From the NCBI RefSeq assembly GCF_900604285.1, contig NZ_UWNY01000002.1:124001-188000 (forward strand): DNA of 64,000 nt, given 5' to 3'. Below the pieces are notes generated by a model that saw nothing but the letters and a program-made list of their open reading frames with translations, was not told where the DNA came from and searched no databases. The stretch is from Varibaculum vaginae. GTDB lineage: Bacteria > Actinomycetota > Actinomycetes > Actinomycetales > Actinomycetaceae. Below are positions 9,952 through 20,094 of this stretch, in pieces (position 1 is the stretch's first letter; the number at the start of each line of letters is the position of its first letter). Both the position numbers and the translations under genes were made by a program.

Positions 9952-10086
9952 ATGAACAAAAATCACGCTGGAGCGCTCGCTTACGCTATGATTAGGGGCA
10001 GTGAAACTCTTACCTATTTGCTCGCGCCCCCTTGGTGCGGGCAATTTTTTTCTATATGCCTTTACCCTTGGGTGAAGCATAGATAA
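9952..10086 (+). CDS. Possible leader ORF upstream of carA (44 aa)
   Basis: A short frame starts at an ATG 5 bases after GGGAGGAG, a good ribosome site, and ends 12 bases before carA. The predicted peptide (MNKNHAGALAYAMIRG...) has no family resemblance. Its frame runs through the terminator-like hairpin at 10018-10052, so ribosomes translating it could disrupt that hairpin, as in leader-peptide attenuation. It could also be chance. It is a regulatory candidate rather than a confident protein gene. Confidence 0.3.
   Translation: MNKNHAGALAYAMIRGSETLTYLLAPPWCGQFFSICLYPWVKHR
10018..10052 (+). promoter_or_regulatory. Attenuator-like terminator hairpin before carA
   Basis: TTGCTCGCGCC (10018-10028) pairs with GGTGCGGGCAA (10034-10044) around a 5-base loop, with two non-Watson-Crick positions, and eight T follow at once. 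The shape is that of an intrinsic terminator, but it lies only about 47 bases upstream of the carA start and after the aldolase terminator. Premature termination controlling carAB is the likely role. The signal sensed (PyrR/UMP, translation of the leader ORF, or other) is not determined. Confidence 0.55.
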
Positions 10087-10098
10087 GGAGAAGTTCTT

Positions 10099-11304
10099 AT
10101 GCAGCAGGCCTCCTCAGATCTGGCCTTAATCGTGCTGGAGGACGGGTTTATCGCGAAAGGTAAAGCCTGGGGCAAGCGAGGGCGCGCCTTGGGGGAAGTG
10201 GTTTTCGCGACTGGGATGACCGGTTATCAGGAAACTTTGACCGACCCGTCATATCATCGCCAGATAGTTATCCAAACCGCTCCCCATATTGGAAATACCG
10301 GCGTAAACGAAACGGATCCTGAGTCGGGACGGGTCTGGGTAGCTGGATATGTGATCCGCGATGCTGCTCGGCGTGCCTCCAACTGGCGTGCTACCGGAGA
10401 CCTGGAAGACCTGCTGAAATCCCAGGAGGTAGTAGGAATCCGCGAAGTAGACACTCGTGCCCTCACCTTGCATTTGCGGGAAGCCGGGGCGATGCGCGGC
10501 GGTATCTTTTCTGGAGATGCGCTTCCGGCGGGTGCCGCTTATCTAGATCAGGCCACTCGTGACCTATTAGTTTCGGTGGTGCGCGATCAGCCGGTGATGG
10601 CGGGCGCAGCGCTCGCAGCTGACGTGAGTACCCCCGAAAAATACGTGGTGGAGCCAGCTGGCGAATATGAGGGCAAAGAGCCGTTAGCAGTGGTAGCCGC
10701 TCTGGATTTAGGAATCAAAGCGCGTACTCCCGAGCAAATGGCGCTGCGTGGGATCCAGGTGCATGTGTTCCCGCAGCAATCAAGCTTTTCAGAAATTATG
10801 TCGGTTAACCCCAATGGAGTGTTCTTCTCTAACGGGCCCGGCGACCCGGCTTCAGCAGACCATGAAGTGGCATTGGCGAGGGCGGTGCTGGACGCAGGTA
10901 TTCCCTTTTTCGGGATTTGTTTCGGTAACCAAATTCTGGGGCGTGCCCTGGGGTATGGCACCTATAAACTTGCCTACGGTCACCGTGGGGTAAATCAGCC
11001 GGTGGTAGACCGTGAAAGTGGGAAAGTGCAGATTACCGCGCATAACCATGGTTTCGCGGTGGATGCCCCGGCGGAACATCCTTCGGTAGCTCCCTTTGAT
11101 GGGGGACGCTACGGGCGGGTAGAGGTTTCCCATTTAGCGCTAAACGATGGGGTAGTAGAAGGCTTGCGCGCCCTGGATCTGCCGGCTTTCAGCGTGCAGT
11201 ATCACCCCGAGGCAGCGGCCGGTCCCCACGACGCCCAATATCTATTTGATAAGTTCCTAAGAATCATGCAGGAAACAAAGGAAAAACATGCCACGCAGAA
11301 CTGA
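10099..11304 (+). CDS. carA: Carbamoyl-phosphate synthase small (glutaminase) subunit
   Basis: CarA hydrolyses glutamine and passes ammonia to CarB to make carbamoyl phosphate for pyrimidines and arginine. The 401-residue protein has the CPSase small-chain N-domain ([28 protein letters not shown], about 10-55) and a class I glutamine amidotransferase domain. That domain shows [14 protein letters not shown] with the nucleophilic Cys near residue 273 and YHPEA with the catalytic His-Glu near 370. The start has an AAGGAG ribosome site. Its last 17 bases overlap carB, which favours equal synthesis of the two subunits. A hairpin upstream suggests attenuation control. Confidence 0.97.
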   Translation: MQQASSDLALIVLEDGFIAKGKAWGKRGRALGEVVFATGMTGYQETLTDPSYHRQIVIQTAPHIGNTGVNETDPESGRVWVAGYVIRDAARRASNWRATGDLEDLLKSQEVVGIREVDTRALTLHLREAGAMRGGIFSGDALPAGAAYLDQATRDLLVSVVRDQPVMAGAALAADVSTPEKYVVEPAGEYEGKEPLAVVAALDLGIKARTPEQMALRGIQVHVFPQQSSFSEIMSVNPNGVFFSNGPGDPASADHEVALARAVLDAGIPFFGICFGNQILGRALGYGTYKLAYGHRGVNQPVVDRESGKVQITAHNHGFAVDAPAEHPSVAPFDGGRYGRVEVSHLALNDGVVEGLRALDLPAFSVQYHPEAAAGPHDAQYLFDKFLRIMQETKEKHATQN

Positions 11305-14300
11305 TCTTAAATCTGTCCTAGTTATTGGTTCCGGGCCGATCCAAATCGGCCAGGCCTGCGAATTCGACTATTCCGGGAGCCAGGCCTGCCGCGTGCTCAA
11401 AGCGGAAGGCCTGCGAGTTATTTTGGTTAACTCTAACCCAGCAACCATTATGACTGACGCCCAGATGGCGGACGCTACCTACATTGAGCCGATAACCCCG
11501 CAGGTGGTGGCGTCAATTATTGCAAAGGAACGTCCAGATGCCCTATTGCCTACCTTGGGTGGACAGACCGCGCTGAACACTGCAATTGCCCTGTCCCAAG
11601 ATGGTACCTTGGAAAAATACCAGGTGGAGCTGATCGGAGCCAGTGCTCAGGCGATTAACGCCGGTGAAGATCGCGAGGAATTCAAAAAGGTAGTACACCG
11701 CTGCGGCGCCGAAGTGGCACGTTCCTTTATCGCCCACAACCTGGCTGACTGCCGGGCAGCTGCCGAACAATTGGGATATCCACTGGTAGTACGTCCTTCC
11801 TTCACTATGGGCGGCATGGGGTCTGGGATTGCCTATAACGAGCAGGATCTGATCCGCATAGCCGGGGGAGGCATGGCTGATTCCATAACCTCCGAGGTGT
11901 TGCTGGAAGAATCCATTCTGGGCTGGAAAGAATACGAACTGGAGCTGATGCGTGACAAGGCCGATAACGTGGTCGTGGTGTGCTCTATCGAAAATGTTGA
12001 CCCGGTAGGGGTACATACCGGCGATTCAATTACGGTGGCGCCGGCGCTCACTCTAACTGACCGGGAGCTGCAGAATCTGCGCGATATTGGGATTAACGTG
12101 ATCCGGGAAGTAGGGGTAGATACTGGCGGCTGTAACATCCAGTTCGCGGTGCATCCGGATACCGGCCGGGTAGTAGTCATTGAGATGAACCCGCGGGTTT
12201 CTCGCTCCTCCGCGCTGGCGTCGAAAGCTACCGGTTTCCCGATTGCGAAGCTGGCCGCAAAACTGGCTCTGGGCTACACTCTGGACGAGATTCCCAACGA
12301 TATTACCGGTTCGACTCCGGCCTCTTTCGAGCCCACTTTGGACTATGTGGTAGTCAAAGTGCCGCGGTTTGCTTTCGAAAAGTTCCCGGCGGCTGACCCC
12401 ACGCTGACTACCGCCATGAAATCAGTAGGCGAGGCGATGGCGCTGGGGCGCAACTTTACCGAAGCGCTACAAAAAGCCTTAATTTCTCTGGATAAAGCCG
12501 GCACCTACTTCCGTTGGGATACCCCGCTTGCATCCTCAAAAGAAGAATTATTAGAGCAGGTAAAGATACCTACAGAGAAGCGTCTGATTCAAGTGATGGA
12601 CGCGATTAGAGCGGGCGCTACCCTAGAGGAACTCTATGCGGCCACGAAAATTGACCGCTGGTTCCTAGATCAACTCTTCTTGCTGAACGAGGTAGCGGAG
12701 GAAATTCGGGTAGCAGAAGCGCTTACCCCGCAGCTACTGGTAGAAGCGAAACGTCATGGTTTCTCCGATCTACAGATTGGGCAGATTCGCTCCGTATCCG
12801 ATGAGGTAGTGCGCGAAGTTCGCAAGGCTTTCGGGATTCGCCCGGTCTATAAGACAGTGGACACCTGCGCCGGAGAATTCCCTGCCCAAACCCCCTACTA
12901 TTACTCCACATATGACTTGACCAGCGAAGTTAAACCGCGTAAGCGTCCGGCGGTGATTATTTTAGGATCTGGGCCGAATCGGATTGGGCAGGGGATCGAG
13001 TTCGATTATTCCTGTGTGCATGCCACCCAGGAACTGCAATCTGACTATGACACCGTGATGGTTAACTGCAACCCGGAAACGGTATCTACGGACTACGATA
13101 TTTCTTCGCGCCTGTATTTCGAGCCGCTTACTTTTGAGCACGTAATGGAAATTTATGAGGCCGAATGCAAGGCCGGTCCGGTCGCGGGGATGATTGTGCA
13201 GCTCGGTGGGCAAACTCCGCTATCTTTAGCGTCCCGTCTGAAAGCTGCCGGGGTGCCGATTGTAGGTACTCCGCCGAGCGCAATTGATGCGGCGGAAGAT
13301 CGTGAGCTCTTTGGCCGGGTGCTGGATGAGGCAGGACTACCTTCGCCGGCTCATGGAACGGCAACCAACGCTGAGCAAGCCTTCGAACAGGCAGAAAAAG
13401 TCGGGTATCCGGTTTTGGTACGTCCATCCTTTGTGCTGGGAGGGCGAGGAATGGAGATTCTCTATTCCGCAGAAGAACTCGACTCTTACCTACATCGCTA
13501 TAACCTGTCTGACCCCACGGTGATGACTGGACCGTTACTGATTGACCGGTTCCTTGACGATGCGATCGAGATTGACGTAGACGCCCTCTATGATGGCCAG
13601 GAACTGTTCCTGGGTGGGGTAATGGAGCATATTGAGGAAGCTGGGATTCACTCTGGGGATTCTTCCTGCGTACTACCGCCGATAACGCTTTCGGACGCGA
13701 TTATTGCCCATATTCGCACCTCCACCGAGAAAATCGCAGCGGGAGTAGGGGTACGCGGCCTCATCAATATCCAATACGCTCTGGTAAGCGGGGTGTTGTA
13801 CGTGATTGAGGCCAACCCGCGGGCTTCTCGGACGGTACCCTTCGTCGCTAAAGCTACCGGAGTGCCGTTGGCGCGGGCGGCTGCCTTGGTGATGATGGGG
13901 TCTTCAATTGCAGAGCTAAAAGAACGCGGCTACCTGCCGGCAGCTGATTCCGACTTTGCCACTCCCGGACGACCGATTGCGGTTAAAGAAGCGGTGCTTC
14001 CCTTTAAACGTTTCCGGGACAAGGATGGCCGGATCGTGGACACGGTTCTTGGTCCTGAAATGCGCTCTACCGGGGAAGTAATGGGTTACGATCGCGATTT
14101 CCCCACCGCATTCGCCAAGAGCCAGACCGCGGCCTATGGGAATCTCCCCTCCAAAGGAACTGTATTCGTGTCGGTGTCTGACCAGGATAAACGCGCCTTA
14201 GCTTTGCCGGTATCCCGGTTATTTGACCTGGGATTCTCGATTATGGCAACTGCGGGAACTGCGGCTTTGCTGCGGCGCTACGGGATTCCGGTTACCGAGG

Positions 14301-14569
14301 TGCGCAAAGCCAGCCAAGGGCCGGGTCCAGATGGGGAACAAACGGTGGTGGATATGATTCGTGCTGGGTTAATTGATATGGTAATCAACACTCCTGGCAC
14401 TTCCGGCGCGAGGGCGGACGGTTATGAAATCCGAACCGCCACCACTGCCGCTGATAAACCGATTGTCACCACCATTTCTCAGTTCCAGGCGGCAGTACAG
14501 GCGATTGAGGCTACGCGTGATCGCACCTATGGGGTGTGCTCACTGCAAGAATACGACAAAGCTAAATAG
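11288..14569 (+). CDS. carB: Carbamoyl-phosphate synthase large subunit
   Basis: CarB phosphorylates bicarbonate and then carbamate to make carbamoyl phosphate, using ammonia channelled from CarA. The 1093-residue protein has the expected duplicated structure of two ATP-grasp halves. The first begins [20 protein letters not shown] and the second [19 protein letters not shown] near residue 560, each with an ExNPRxSR motif ([19 protein letters not shown]). The last about 150 residues form an MGS-like domain ([23 protein letters not shown]) that in other bacteria binds the regulators UMP and ornithine. It overlaps carA, and the TauE-type gene follows 2 bases after its stop. Confidence 0.98.
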   Translation: MPRRTDLKSVLVIGSGPIQIGQACEFDYSGSQACRVLKAEGLRVILVNSNPATIMTDAQMADATYIEPITPQVVASIIAKERPDALLPTLGGQTALNTAIALSQDGTLEKYQVELIGASAQAINAGEDREEFKKVVHRCGAEVARSFIAHNLADCRAAAEQLGYPLVVRPSFTMGGMGSGIAYNEQDLIRIAGGGMADSITSEVLLEESILGWKEYELELMRDKADNVVVVCSIENVDPVGVHTGDSITVAPALTLTDRELQNLRDIGINVIREVGVDTGGCNIQFAVHPDTGRVVVIEMNPRVSRSSALASKATGFPIAKLAAKLALGYTLDEIPNDITGSTPASFEPTLDYVVVKVPRFAFEKFPAADPTLTTAMKSVGEAMALGRNFTEALQKALISLDKAGTYFRWDTPLASSKEELLEQVKIPTEKRLIQVMDAIRAGATLEELYAATKIDRWFLDQLFLLNEVAEEIRVAEALTPQLLVEAKRHGFSDLQIGQIRSVSDEVVREVRKAFGIRPVYKTVDTCAGEFPAQTPYYYSTYDLTSEVKPRKRPAVIILGSGPNRIGQGIEFDYSCVHATQELQSDYDTVMVNCNPETVSTDYDISSRLYFEPLTFEHVMEIYEAECKAGPVAGMIVQLGGQTPLSLASRLKAAGVPIVGTPPSAIDAAEDRELFGRVLDEAGLPSPAHGTATNAEQAFEQAEKVGYPVLVRPSFVLGGRGMEILYSAEELDSYLHRYNLSDPTVMTGPLLIDRFLDDAIEIDVDALYDGQELFLGGVMEHIEEAGIHSGDSSCVLPPITLSDAIIAHIRTSTEKIAAGVGVRGLINIQYALVSGVLYVIEANPRASRTVPFVAKATGVPLARAAALVMMGSSIAELKERGYLPAADSDFATPGRPIAVKEAVLPFKRFRDKDGRIVDTVLGPEMRSTGEVMGYDRDFPTAFAKSQTAAYGNLPSKGTVFVSVSDQDKRALALPVSRLFDLGFSIMATAGTAALLRRYGIPVTEVRKASQGPGPDGEQTVVDMIRAGLIDMVINTPGTSGARADGYEIRTATTAADKPIVTTISQFQAAVQAIEATRDRTYGVCSLQEYDKAK

Positions 14570-14571
14570 CC

Positions 14572-15441
14572 ATGTTCCTATTCCTCGCCGCTGCTATCGG
14601 GTTGTCAATCGGCCTGATAGTGGGGGCGCTGGGCGCGGGTGGGGGAATGCTATTTATCCCGGTTCTGGTGTACATGCTGCATTTTCCTCCCCATGAGGCA
14701 GCGGCAGTCTCCCTGATTATTGTGGGGCTCACTGCTTTGGTTTCTCTCGTTCCCCATGCGCTTACTGGCAATGTGCGCTGGGGTAAGGGTGTGCTGTTTG
14801 GTTTATTTAGTGCTCTCGGATCTGTCGGGGGGTCGTACCTGAATCTGCTCACTTCCGCTCACTACTTAATGCTGCTCTTTGCAGTGTTAGCCGGGGTGGT
14901 CGCGGTCGTGATGGCCCGGCAAGGGGTGGCGGCCAGGAACCTGTATCAAGCCAGGATCCGAAAAATACTGCAGGAAGATGTCGTGGAGTCTTCGCGGCAA
15001 AAAACTAACCCGGAGGCTACGGCTTTCCCTGAATCTGCCGCGCAGGTAAACGCAAATAATTTAAAACAGCAAAACTCGCTAACTAAATGGGTGCTAGCCG
15101 CTCTGATTACCGGTTTCTTGACGGGATTTTTTGGGGTTGGCGGCGGATTTGCAGTAGTACCTGCCTTGGTGATTTTTCTGAATCTAAATATGCGGCAAGC
15201 CGCGGCTACCTCACTATTAATAATGGTGATTTCTTGTGCCGCTTCGCTACTGGCACGAATAGGTGTGACTCTAAATATTGAACTGCTGGTGGTGGCAGTG
15301 TTCGCGCTTTCTTCCATGGTGGGAGGGATGCTCGGTCCCATTCTCACTCGTCGGGTATGCGAGTACCGGTTAACCTTAGGATTCGCATGTCTACTTGCGG
15401 GAGTGTCTATCGTTACTGCTACTGAGCAGCTTCTTTTATGA
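14572..15441 (+). CDS. TauE/SafE-family membrane permease
   Basis: The 289-residue hydrophobic protein has about eight predicted membrane segments in two halves. Each half begins with a Gly-rich GxxGxGGGxxxxP motif (LGAGGGMLFIPVLV near residue 20; FGVGGGFAVVPALV near residue 187), the duplicated signature of the TauE/SafE (former DUF81) family. Members move sulfite, sulfoacetate or other small organic anions. A polar linker (about residues 120-165) joins the halves on the cytoplasmic side. It starts 2 bases after carB and is probably read from the same mRNA, although no functional link to carbamoyl phosphate is obvious. The substrate is unknown. Confidence 0.85.
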   Translation: MFLFLAAAIGLSIGLIVGALGAGGGMLFIPVLVYMLHFPPHEAAAVSLIIVGLTALVSLVPHALTGNVRWGKGVLFGLFSALGSVGGSYLNLLTSAHYLMLLFAVLAGVVAVVMARQGVAARNLYQARIRKILQEDVVESSRQKTNPEATAFPESAAQVNANNLKQQNSLTKWVLAALITGFLTGFFGVGGGFAVVPALVIFLNLNMRQAAATSLLIMVISCAASLLARIGVTLNIELLVVAVFALSSMVGGMLGPILTRRVCEYRLTLGFACLLAGVSIVTATEQLLL

Positions 15442-15657
15442 TTAGCTCAGATGTAAGCGGGGGTAGCCCGGCTAGCTATCCTTAATAGGGCTGGCATTAT
15501 TAAACGCAAAGATCCAGGCGGCAGCTTAGCTTCACTAGCCAGCTGTCGCGATAAGGGAATAGAGCCAGTGGCGGATACCAGTGATTGCCCAAGTTTAGGT
15601 ACGGCAGAGTGCCTAACGGGAACCTACCCTGCCTGGTAACGAACCCTCCTGTTTCAA

Positions 15658-18639
15658 CTATGAACGTTTAGCGACATCGTTTTCGGCCAAGCGCAATGCT
15701 TGCTCAGTTTGCTGTTTTGCCCGTTGTAAGAGTCGCAAAGCTTCTTGAGTGTCGAGACTGCCTGGACGGTCAAGTCGGGTTAAAGTCCGATTTGCCAGGT
15801 CAAGCATGGTACGTCCCGCTACCCCAACCTGAGTGGTGTGTACCCCGATATAGTCATCGACAGCCGCCATTAGAATTGCGACCTGTTCACTAAGTGGCTC
15901 AACCTTTTCTTCGAAGGTCAAAGCCCGAGTGGCTTTCTCTGCCACGCGGATAGCGGCTTCTTCTGCGCGAGCTTGACGTGCGATTTTATGCCCTTGTAAT
16001 AAAAGATTTTCGGTGCGTACAGTAGCTTTTAGCACCTCATTTTCGCGTCCTGCACGATCCATTGTTTGCGCTTCTTCCAGCAAGTTCTGAGCTCGTGCCA
16101 ATAGCTTATGTGCCCCCATGACATCTTCACCTATGCGAGTGGCCTTTTGGGGATCCTCACTTTGAATTCTTTCCACGATCAAACGGCATCTAACCAGGTC
16201 TTCCCGACATTCAATAATTTGTCGTTCAAAATTGCGGGTGATATCTGGCAGCGGAGTCTGCTGATGATACAGATTCGTAAAGTGGGTAATCTGATCGCGT
16301 AGTTCCCGCAAAGGAGCGGGCAGATTTCCGGCTACAATCTGCTGATCAATAGGGCGAGATTGCAGTTGGGCGGTAGCAAACTCTGCAAATGCTGCGCGGA
16401 CAGCATCTTGCGCGCGAACTAGCGCTAAAGCGAAGGGCTGGGTAACGATCTTGCCGAAACGCTCCTGCGCTAAGGCTAGTTTGCTGGAACCTTTGCGCGT
16501 CCAGGAATCGGCCTGTCGCAGAACTTTTGTAAAGTCTAGTTGCCCGCCGGCTGCCGCCGGGCGTTCGCCTGTCTCTGCTAAAGTTCGGGGCTCCACCTGC
16601 GGATTTTCTTGGGGAACTTTCGGCAGATTAGACGTTGGTTTAGAACTAGAGAGCGCGGCGGACTGTGGCTGCCGGAGAGGATGTGATTTTTCGAGGCGCG
16701 GGGATGGGGTTGCTATCTGGGGAGAGAGCGGGGGAATTGCCTGCGCTGCTATCTGCGTTTTAACCGGGGTAGTCTCTTGTGGGGGCAGTGCTGGTTGTGC
16801 AGCGGGCTGAGAGGGCTGATGCATTGTCGGTGCGACCCCACGAGCCGCTGTTTGCTGAGTAGGGGGCGGGGTTTGCGGTCGGGAGGACAAACTGACAGGC
16901 TCCGGTTTAGCAGGCGCAACGGGTGAAATAGGGGAGCCGTCCTGCTCGGTAAGGGGAGGTGTGAGCACTTTCCCGGATATGGGGTAGGCAGCCGGCGTCA
17001 CCACCTGCGGAATGGGGCTGGAGCTAGTCACCGGGAGGCTTGCGCCCGGGTGAGAGCTGGCAGGCTGTTGCGGAACAGGCGAAGTAGGTTTCTTTGCCTG
17101 TTCTTGACGGAAACGGTTAACTGCCTGCGCGTGGGCTTTCGCGCGGGCAATCTCGTCACGACGCTCTTGCCCATAATGCTTAATCTGTGAGGCAGAAGTA
17201 ACCTGAGTGTCATCGTCATTGGCTTGCGGCGGCAGGTAGGTAGTTGCACCCGGATGCAAGACAGAATTATGAGGCTGGGGTGCGGACATCTGTGGAGAAT
17301 GCGAGGGTTGTACTGCGATAGGAGCCGCAGGAGCGGCGGTAGTAGCTAGAGGAGATGAAGCTGGTGCTTGCACTGCTGGTAGGGGCAGTTGGAACTGTTG
17401 TATTTGCTGCGGTGATTGTGACAGTGACTGCTGTTTAGGTGTCTGCACCTTAAAAGTCTGGTCTTGGGGATGGGATTGCGTTTCCTGGAGCACTGGCTCC
17501 CGCGAAACCTGCGGGGATTGTGCAGTGTTGCGATCAGTGTGGGGAGCCGGGGAAAGCCCCTGCGAAGCAGCCTTGGTTCGTGCCAAAGCAATCTGATCTA
17601 ACTCGGCAAGCGAAGGAACTTTGCCCGGTTGCGGCTGGAAAGTGGCAGCTGCACTTAGGGGCTGAGAAGGAACTGCCCGCGTGGAACTAGGGGTACTGAC
17701 CTCGGGTGTTTGGGGCGCTGCCGAAGGAATATCTACAACCGGAGCAGGTGAAGTTGCAGCGGTAACTGTTTCGTGCTTTAGAGGAGCCGGGGAGGAAGCT
17801 GATTGCGTTGTCTGTGAATCACTGACAGAGACTTTAGTATGATTCTGGCCTCCAAACTTAAATCCGAAATTCTGTTTACTGGCTCGCTCATTTTCCTCGC
17901 AATTTTCTGCCTCAGGGGCAGCTAAGGCAGAAGAAGTCTGGGTAGCCTGCGTCTCCGGAGCCGGCGTCGTCTCTGAAACTGAACCGGAGGTAGCCGGGGA
18001 GATCAAAGCGTCCGTTTGTTCCTTTCCTTCGGCTCGCTCCTTAGCTTTACGGCGTGCTTTAAGCATCCGGGAAAGCACTATGATCACTAAAATCAGGGCA
18101 ACCAGGAAAGCGATCATCGCCCAAGGGGCTACCGCTAATCCCAAACCCATTTCCGGTGCTTTCGCTGAGAGCGCATCTAGATAAGCTAACACTGCATCGG
18201 GATATTTTTGTTGATTGAGTAAGGGCACCATTTTGTCAGAAGCGATTGCGGACAATTCCTCTTGAGAGAGTTTCGCGGCATTATCTGCAGAGGCTAAATA
18301 CATGGTCTGATTAGGGTTGTCAGCTACTATGGAGAGCATATAAGAGCCTTGGGGAGCACCTGACTTTTGTAATGCCATCAAGTTCCAGTTACTGACGGTG
18401 TCATTGGAGTATTCTGATGGGAATGCCACGTAAACATGCAGGCCAGAGCGGTCTAAAGATGCTAGACGCTCTTTTACTTTATTTGCCTGTGATCCCATTT
18501 TATTTCCAGGATCATAAAGATGATTGGAAATTTTAGGTGGATCCTCGGCGTAAGCAACATTTCCCGCAACTATGAAACTGGCAAAAAGCGCAGTTAGAAG
18601 CACTATTGCCAGTAAACCGGCTTTTTTAAAGACTCTCAC
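15658..18639 (-). CDS. TPM-domain membrane protein with long Pro/Gln-rich linker and C-terminal helical region
   Basis: The 993-residue protein starts at a GTG with an AGGGAG ribosome site. It has an N-terminal signal peptide (about 1-31), an extracellular TPM-type domain (about 35-160, with NHLYDPGNKM, SGLHVYVAFPS, MYLASADNAAKLS), and one membrane helix (about 172-192). A long cytoplasmic stretch rich in Pro, Gln, Ser, Ala and Thr follows (about 215-700), then a predominantly helical, charged region (about 705-993). The order TPM, membrane helix, cytoplasmic coiled coil is known in actinobacterial TPM proteins, whose role is unclear. The low-complexity linker is unusually long. Its gene is divergent from the cold-shock gene. 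Confidence 0.75.
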   Translation of the reverse strand: MRVFKKAGLLAIVLLTALFASFIVAGNVAYAEDPPKISNHLYDPGNKMGSQANKVKERLASLDRSGLHVYVAFPSEYSNDTVSNWNLMALQKSGAPQGSYMLSIVADNPNQTMYLASADNAAKLSQEELSAIASDKMVPLLNQQKYPDAVLAYLDALSAKAPEMGLGLAVAPWAMIAFLVALILVIIVLSRMLKARRKAKERAEGKEQTDALISPATSGSVSETTPAPETQATQTSSALAAPEAENCEENERASKQNFGFKFGGQNHTKVSVSDSQTTQSASSPAPLKHETVTAATSPAPVVDIPSAAPQTPEVSTPSSTRAVPSQPLSAAATFQPQPGKVPSLAELDQIALARTKAASQGLSPAPHTDRNTAQSPQVSREPVLQETQSHPQDQTFKVQTPKQQSLSQSPQQIQQFQLPLPAVQAPASSPLATTAAPAAPIAVQPSHSPQMSAPQPHNSVLHPGATTYLPPQANDDDTQVTSASQIKHYGQERRDEIARAKAHAQAVNRFRQEQAKKPTSPVPQQPASSHPGASLPVTSSSPIPQVVTPAAYPISGKVLTPPLTEQDGSPISPVAPAKPEPVSLSSRPQTPPPTQQTAARGVAPTMHQPSQPAAQPALPPQETTPVKTQIAAQAIPPLSPQIATPSPRLEKSHPLRQPQSAALSSSKPTSNLPKVPQENPQVEPRTLAETGERPAAAGGQLDFTKVLRQADSWTRKGSSKLALAQERFGKIVTQPFALALVRAQDAVRAAFAEFATAQLQSRPIDQQIVAGNLPAPLRELRDQITHFTNLYHQQTPLPDITRNFERQIIECREDLVRCRLIVERIQSEDPQKATRIGEDVMGAHKLLARAQNLLEEAQTMDRAGRENEVLKATVRTENLLLQGHKIARQARAEEAAIRVAEKATRALTFEEKVEPLSEQVAILMAAVDDYIGVHTTQVGVAGRTMLDLANRTLTRLDRPGSLDTQEALRLLQRAKQQTEQALRLAENDVAKRS

Positions 18640-18719
18640 TTAAGTTTCTCCCTAACTAATGAGGCTAGTCCGGAGCAGATTAAATCCCCACTTTGCATTA
18701 TCATATGCAAAGAAGTGGG

Positions 18720-18747
18720 TTGCATGTTGCTTCATGTAACCTAGATT
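18720..18747 (+). promoter_or_regulatory. Putative cold-shock gene promoter with overlapping inverted repeat
   Basis: TTGCAT (18720-18725) and TAGATT (18742-18747), 16 bases apart, fit a sigma-70-type promoter with a start about 16 bases before the GTG. An imperfect inverted repeat (GTTGCATG with CATGTAAC) spans the -35 and spacer. Just upstream, a second hairpin pairs TTTGCAT with ATGCAAA, extended by CCCAC/GTGGG across a small bulge. These may be operators or cold-sensitive structures between the divergent genes. Confidence 0.4.
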
Positions 18748-18769
18748 AAGAAAAAGTAGGGAGATTTCA

Positions 18770-19147
18770 GTGCCAACGGGAAAAGTTAAGTGGTTTGATG
18801 CCGACAAAGGGTTCGGGTTTATCACCGCAGAGGACGGCTCGCAGGTATTTTTACATGCCAGCGTGCTGCCTGCTGACACTAAACCTCCTACTCCGGGAAC
18901 CCGCGTAGAGTTCTCAGTAGCCGACTCTCGCCGTGGCCCCCAAGCCCTATCGGTGCAGATATTGCAACGTACGCCCTCGGTAGCGAAAAATTTGCGACGT
19001 AAACCTAAAGCTATGGTGCCGGTAGTCGAAGACCTGATTAAATTATTGGACGCCTCCTCCGGGCATTTGCGGCGTGGACGCTACCCGGATAACGGTGCGA
19101 AGATCGCTCAGCTGTTGCGAGCAGTTGCCGATGATTTCGATGCCTAG
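18770..19147 (+). CDS. Cold-shock domain protein with C-terminal extension
   Basis: Residues 1-66 form a cold-shock domain. GKVKWFDADKGFGFI and DGSQVFLHASVL carry the RNP1 and RNP2 aromatic residues that bind single-stranded nucleic acid. The 125-residue length reflects a basic C-terminal extension (RRKPKAMVPVVEDLIKLLD, ending in a short helix), the actinobacterial CspB-like form rather than the 67-residue CspA form. The GTG start has a GTAGGGAG site about 6 bases upstream. It is followed closely by a DUF3027 gene, a pairing common in actinobacteria. The likely role is RNA chaperone in cold or growth adaptation. Confidence 0.9.
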   Translation: MPTGKVKWFDADKGFGFITAEDGSQVFLHASVLPADTKPPTPGTRVEFSVADSRRGPQALSVQILQRTPSVAKNLRRKPKAMVPVVEDLIKLLDASSGHLRRGRYPDNGAKIAQLLRAVADDFDA

Positions 19148-19175
19148 TGGTGGCGGTGAGCTAAGAAAGACATCT

Positions 19176-19949
19176 ATGAATGAAACTAACCGTCGTAAGA
19201 CCGGAAAAGCAGATACTTTACTAGCCAACGCGGTGGAAATTGCTCGCGAAGGGCTAGCACCTATTGCCAAGTCGGAAGAAATCGGCGAACATTTAGGTGC
19301 TAAAAGTGAGGGGGAACGCCTGGTTACCCACAGCTTTGAATGCTTAAAGCCCGGTTATCGCGGCTGGCATTGGGTGGCGGTTCTAGCGCGGGTTCCGCGG
19401 GGTCGCAAAGCCACAGTCTGCGAAATCGACTTACTTCCGGGCGGGGATGCGTTGTTGGCGCGTCCCTGGGTACCTTGGGCAGAGCGTTTGCGTCCTCAAG
19501 ATATAAAACGTGAGGATGTACTGCCTTACGTCCCCGATGATGAACGTCTCGATCAGTCCTATGCGGATACCAATTCCGAAGAGCTAGATCGGCGCACCTT
19601 AGAGGAACTGGGGCTCGGGCGTCCCCGGGTATTATCGGCGCAGGGACGTGCCCAGGCTGCCAAACGGTGGTATCACTCCGAACAAGGACCGGCACGGCGG
19701 GGCGATATTCGTAAGAAACTACCGGAGAATACCTGCTCAACCTGTGGATTTTTACTAAAAGTTGCCGGCAGCATGCGTACTATGTTTGGGGTGTGTAGCA
19801 ATGAATGGTCAGTAGACGATGGTCACGTGGTGTCTATGGATCACACTTGTGGCTCTCATTCGGAAACTGACGTAAAAATGGATACCTCCCCTTGGCAACC
19901 CACCCCGGCGCGCCTAAATGAACTAGATGTGGAGCAAGTTGACATCTAA
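19176..19949 (+). CDS. DUF3027 family protein
   Basis: The 257-residue protein matches the actinobacterial DUF3027 pattern. It has a basic N-terminal helix, a central RGWHWVAVLARVPRGRKATVCEIDLLPG segment in two overlapping strands, and a C-terminal Cys pair in CSTCGFL. It ends with CSNEWSVDDGHVVSMDHTCG, which may bind a metal ion through its Cys and His residues. An open frame continues back into the cold-shock gene; the ATG at 19176 gives the expected N-terminus, with an ATG at 19140 as an alternative. The function is unknown. Its position behind the cold-shock gene suggests cotranscription and a role in RNA or stress biology. Confidence 0.8.
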   Translation: MNETNRRKTGKADTLLANAVEIAREGLAPIAKSEEIGEHLGAKSEGERLVTHSFECLKPGYRGWHWVAVLARVPRGRKATVCEIDLLPGGDALLARPWVPWAERLRPQDIKREDVLPYVPDDERLDQSYADTNSEELDRRTLEELGLGRPRVLSAQGRAQAAKRWYHSEQGPARRGDIRKKLPENTCSTCGFLLKVAGSMRTMFGVCSNEWSVDDGHVVSMDHTCGSHSETDVKMDTSPWQPTPARLNELDVEQVDI

Positions 19950-20045
19950 AAGACGAAGGCAACTGACCGGAGGCTTGGGCAGATTTTGGTGGCTGCTAGG
20001 GAATCTGGCCAAGATTTGCAAACAGGTTGCGCATAGCGGTCAAGA

Positions 20046-20075
20046 TTGAAAAAAGCCTGGGAGTCTTTCGATAAT
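20046..20075 (+). promoter_or_regulatory. Putative promoter of the NCS2 permease gene
   Basis: TTGAAA (20046-20051) and GATAAT (20070-20075) are separated by 18 bases, a good sigma-70-type match. Transcription would begin about 13 bases before the ATG, leaving a very short leader with no clear ribosome site and no room for a purine riboswitch. Confidence 0.5.
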
Positions 20076-20094
20076 GAGCCTGTAAGTAACTTCT

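Noticed and set aside
10099-14569. carAB as part of a pyr operon with pyrR
   Set aside because: No pyrR, pyrB or pyrC gene is present; the locus is isolated between the aldolase and a TauE-type gene.
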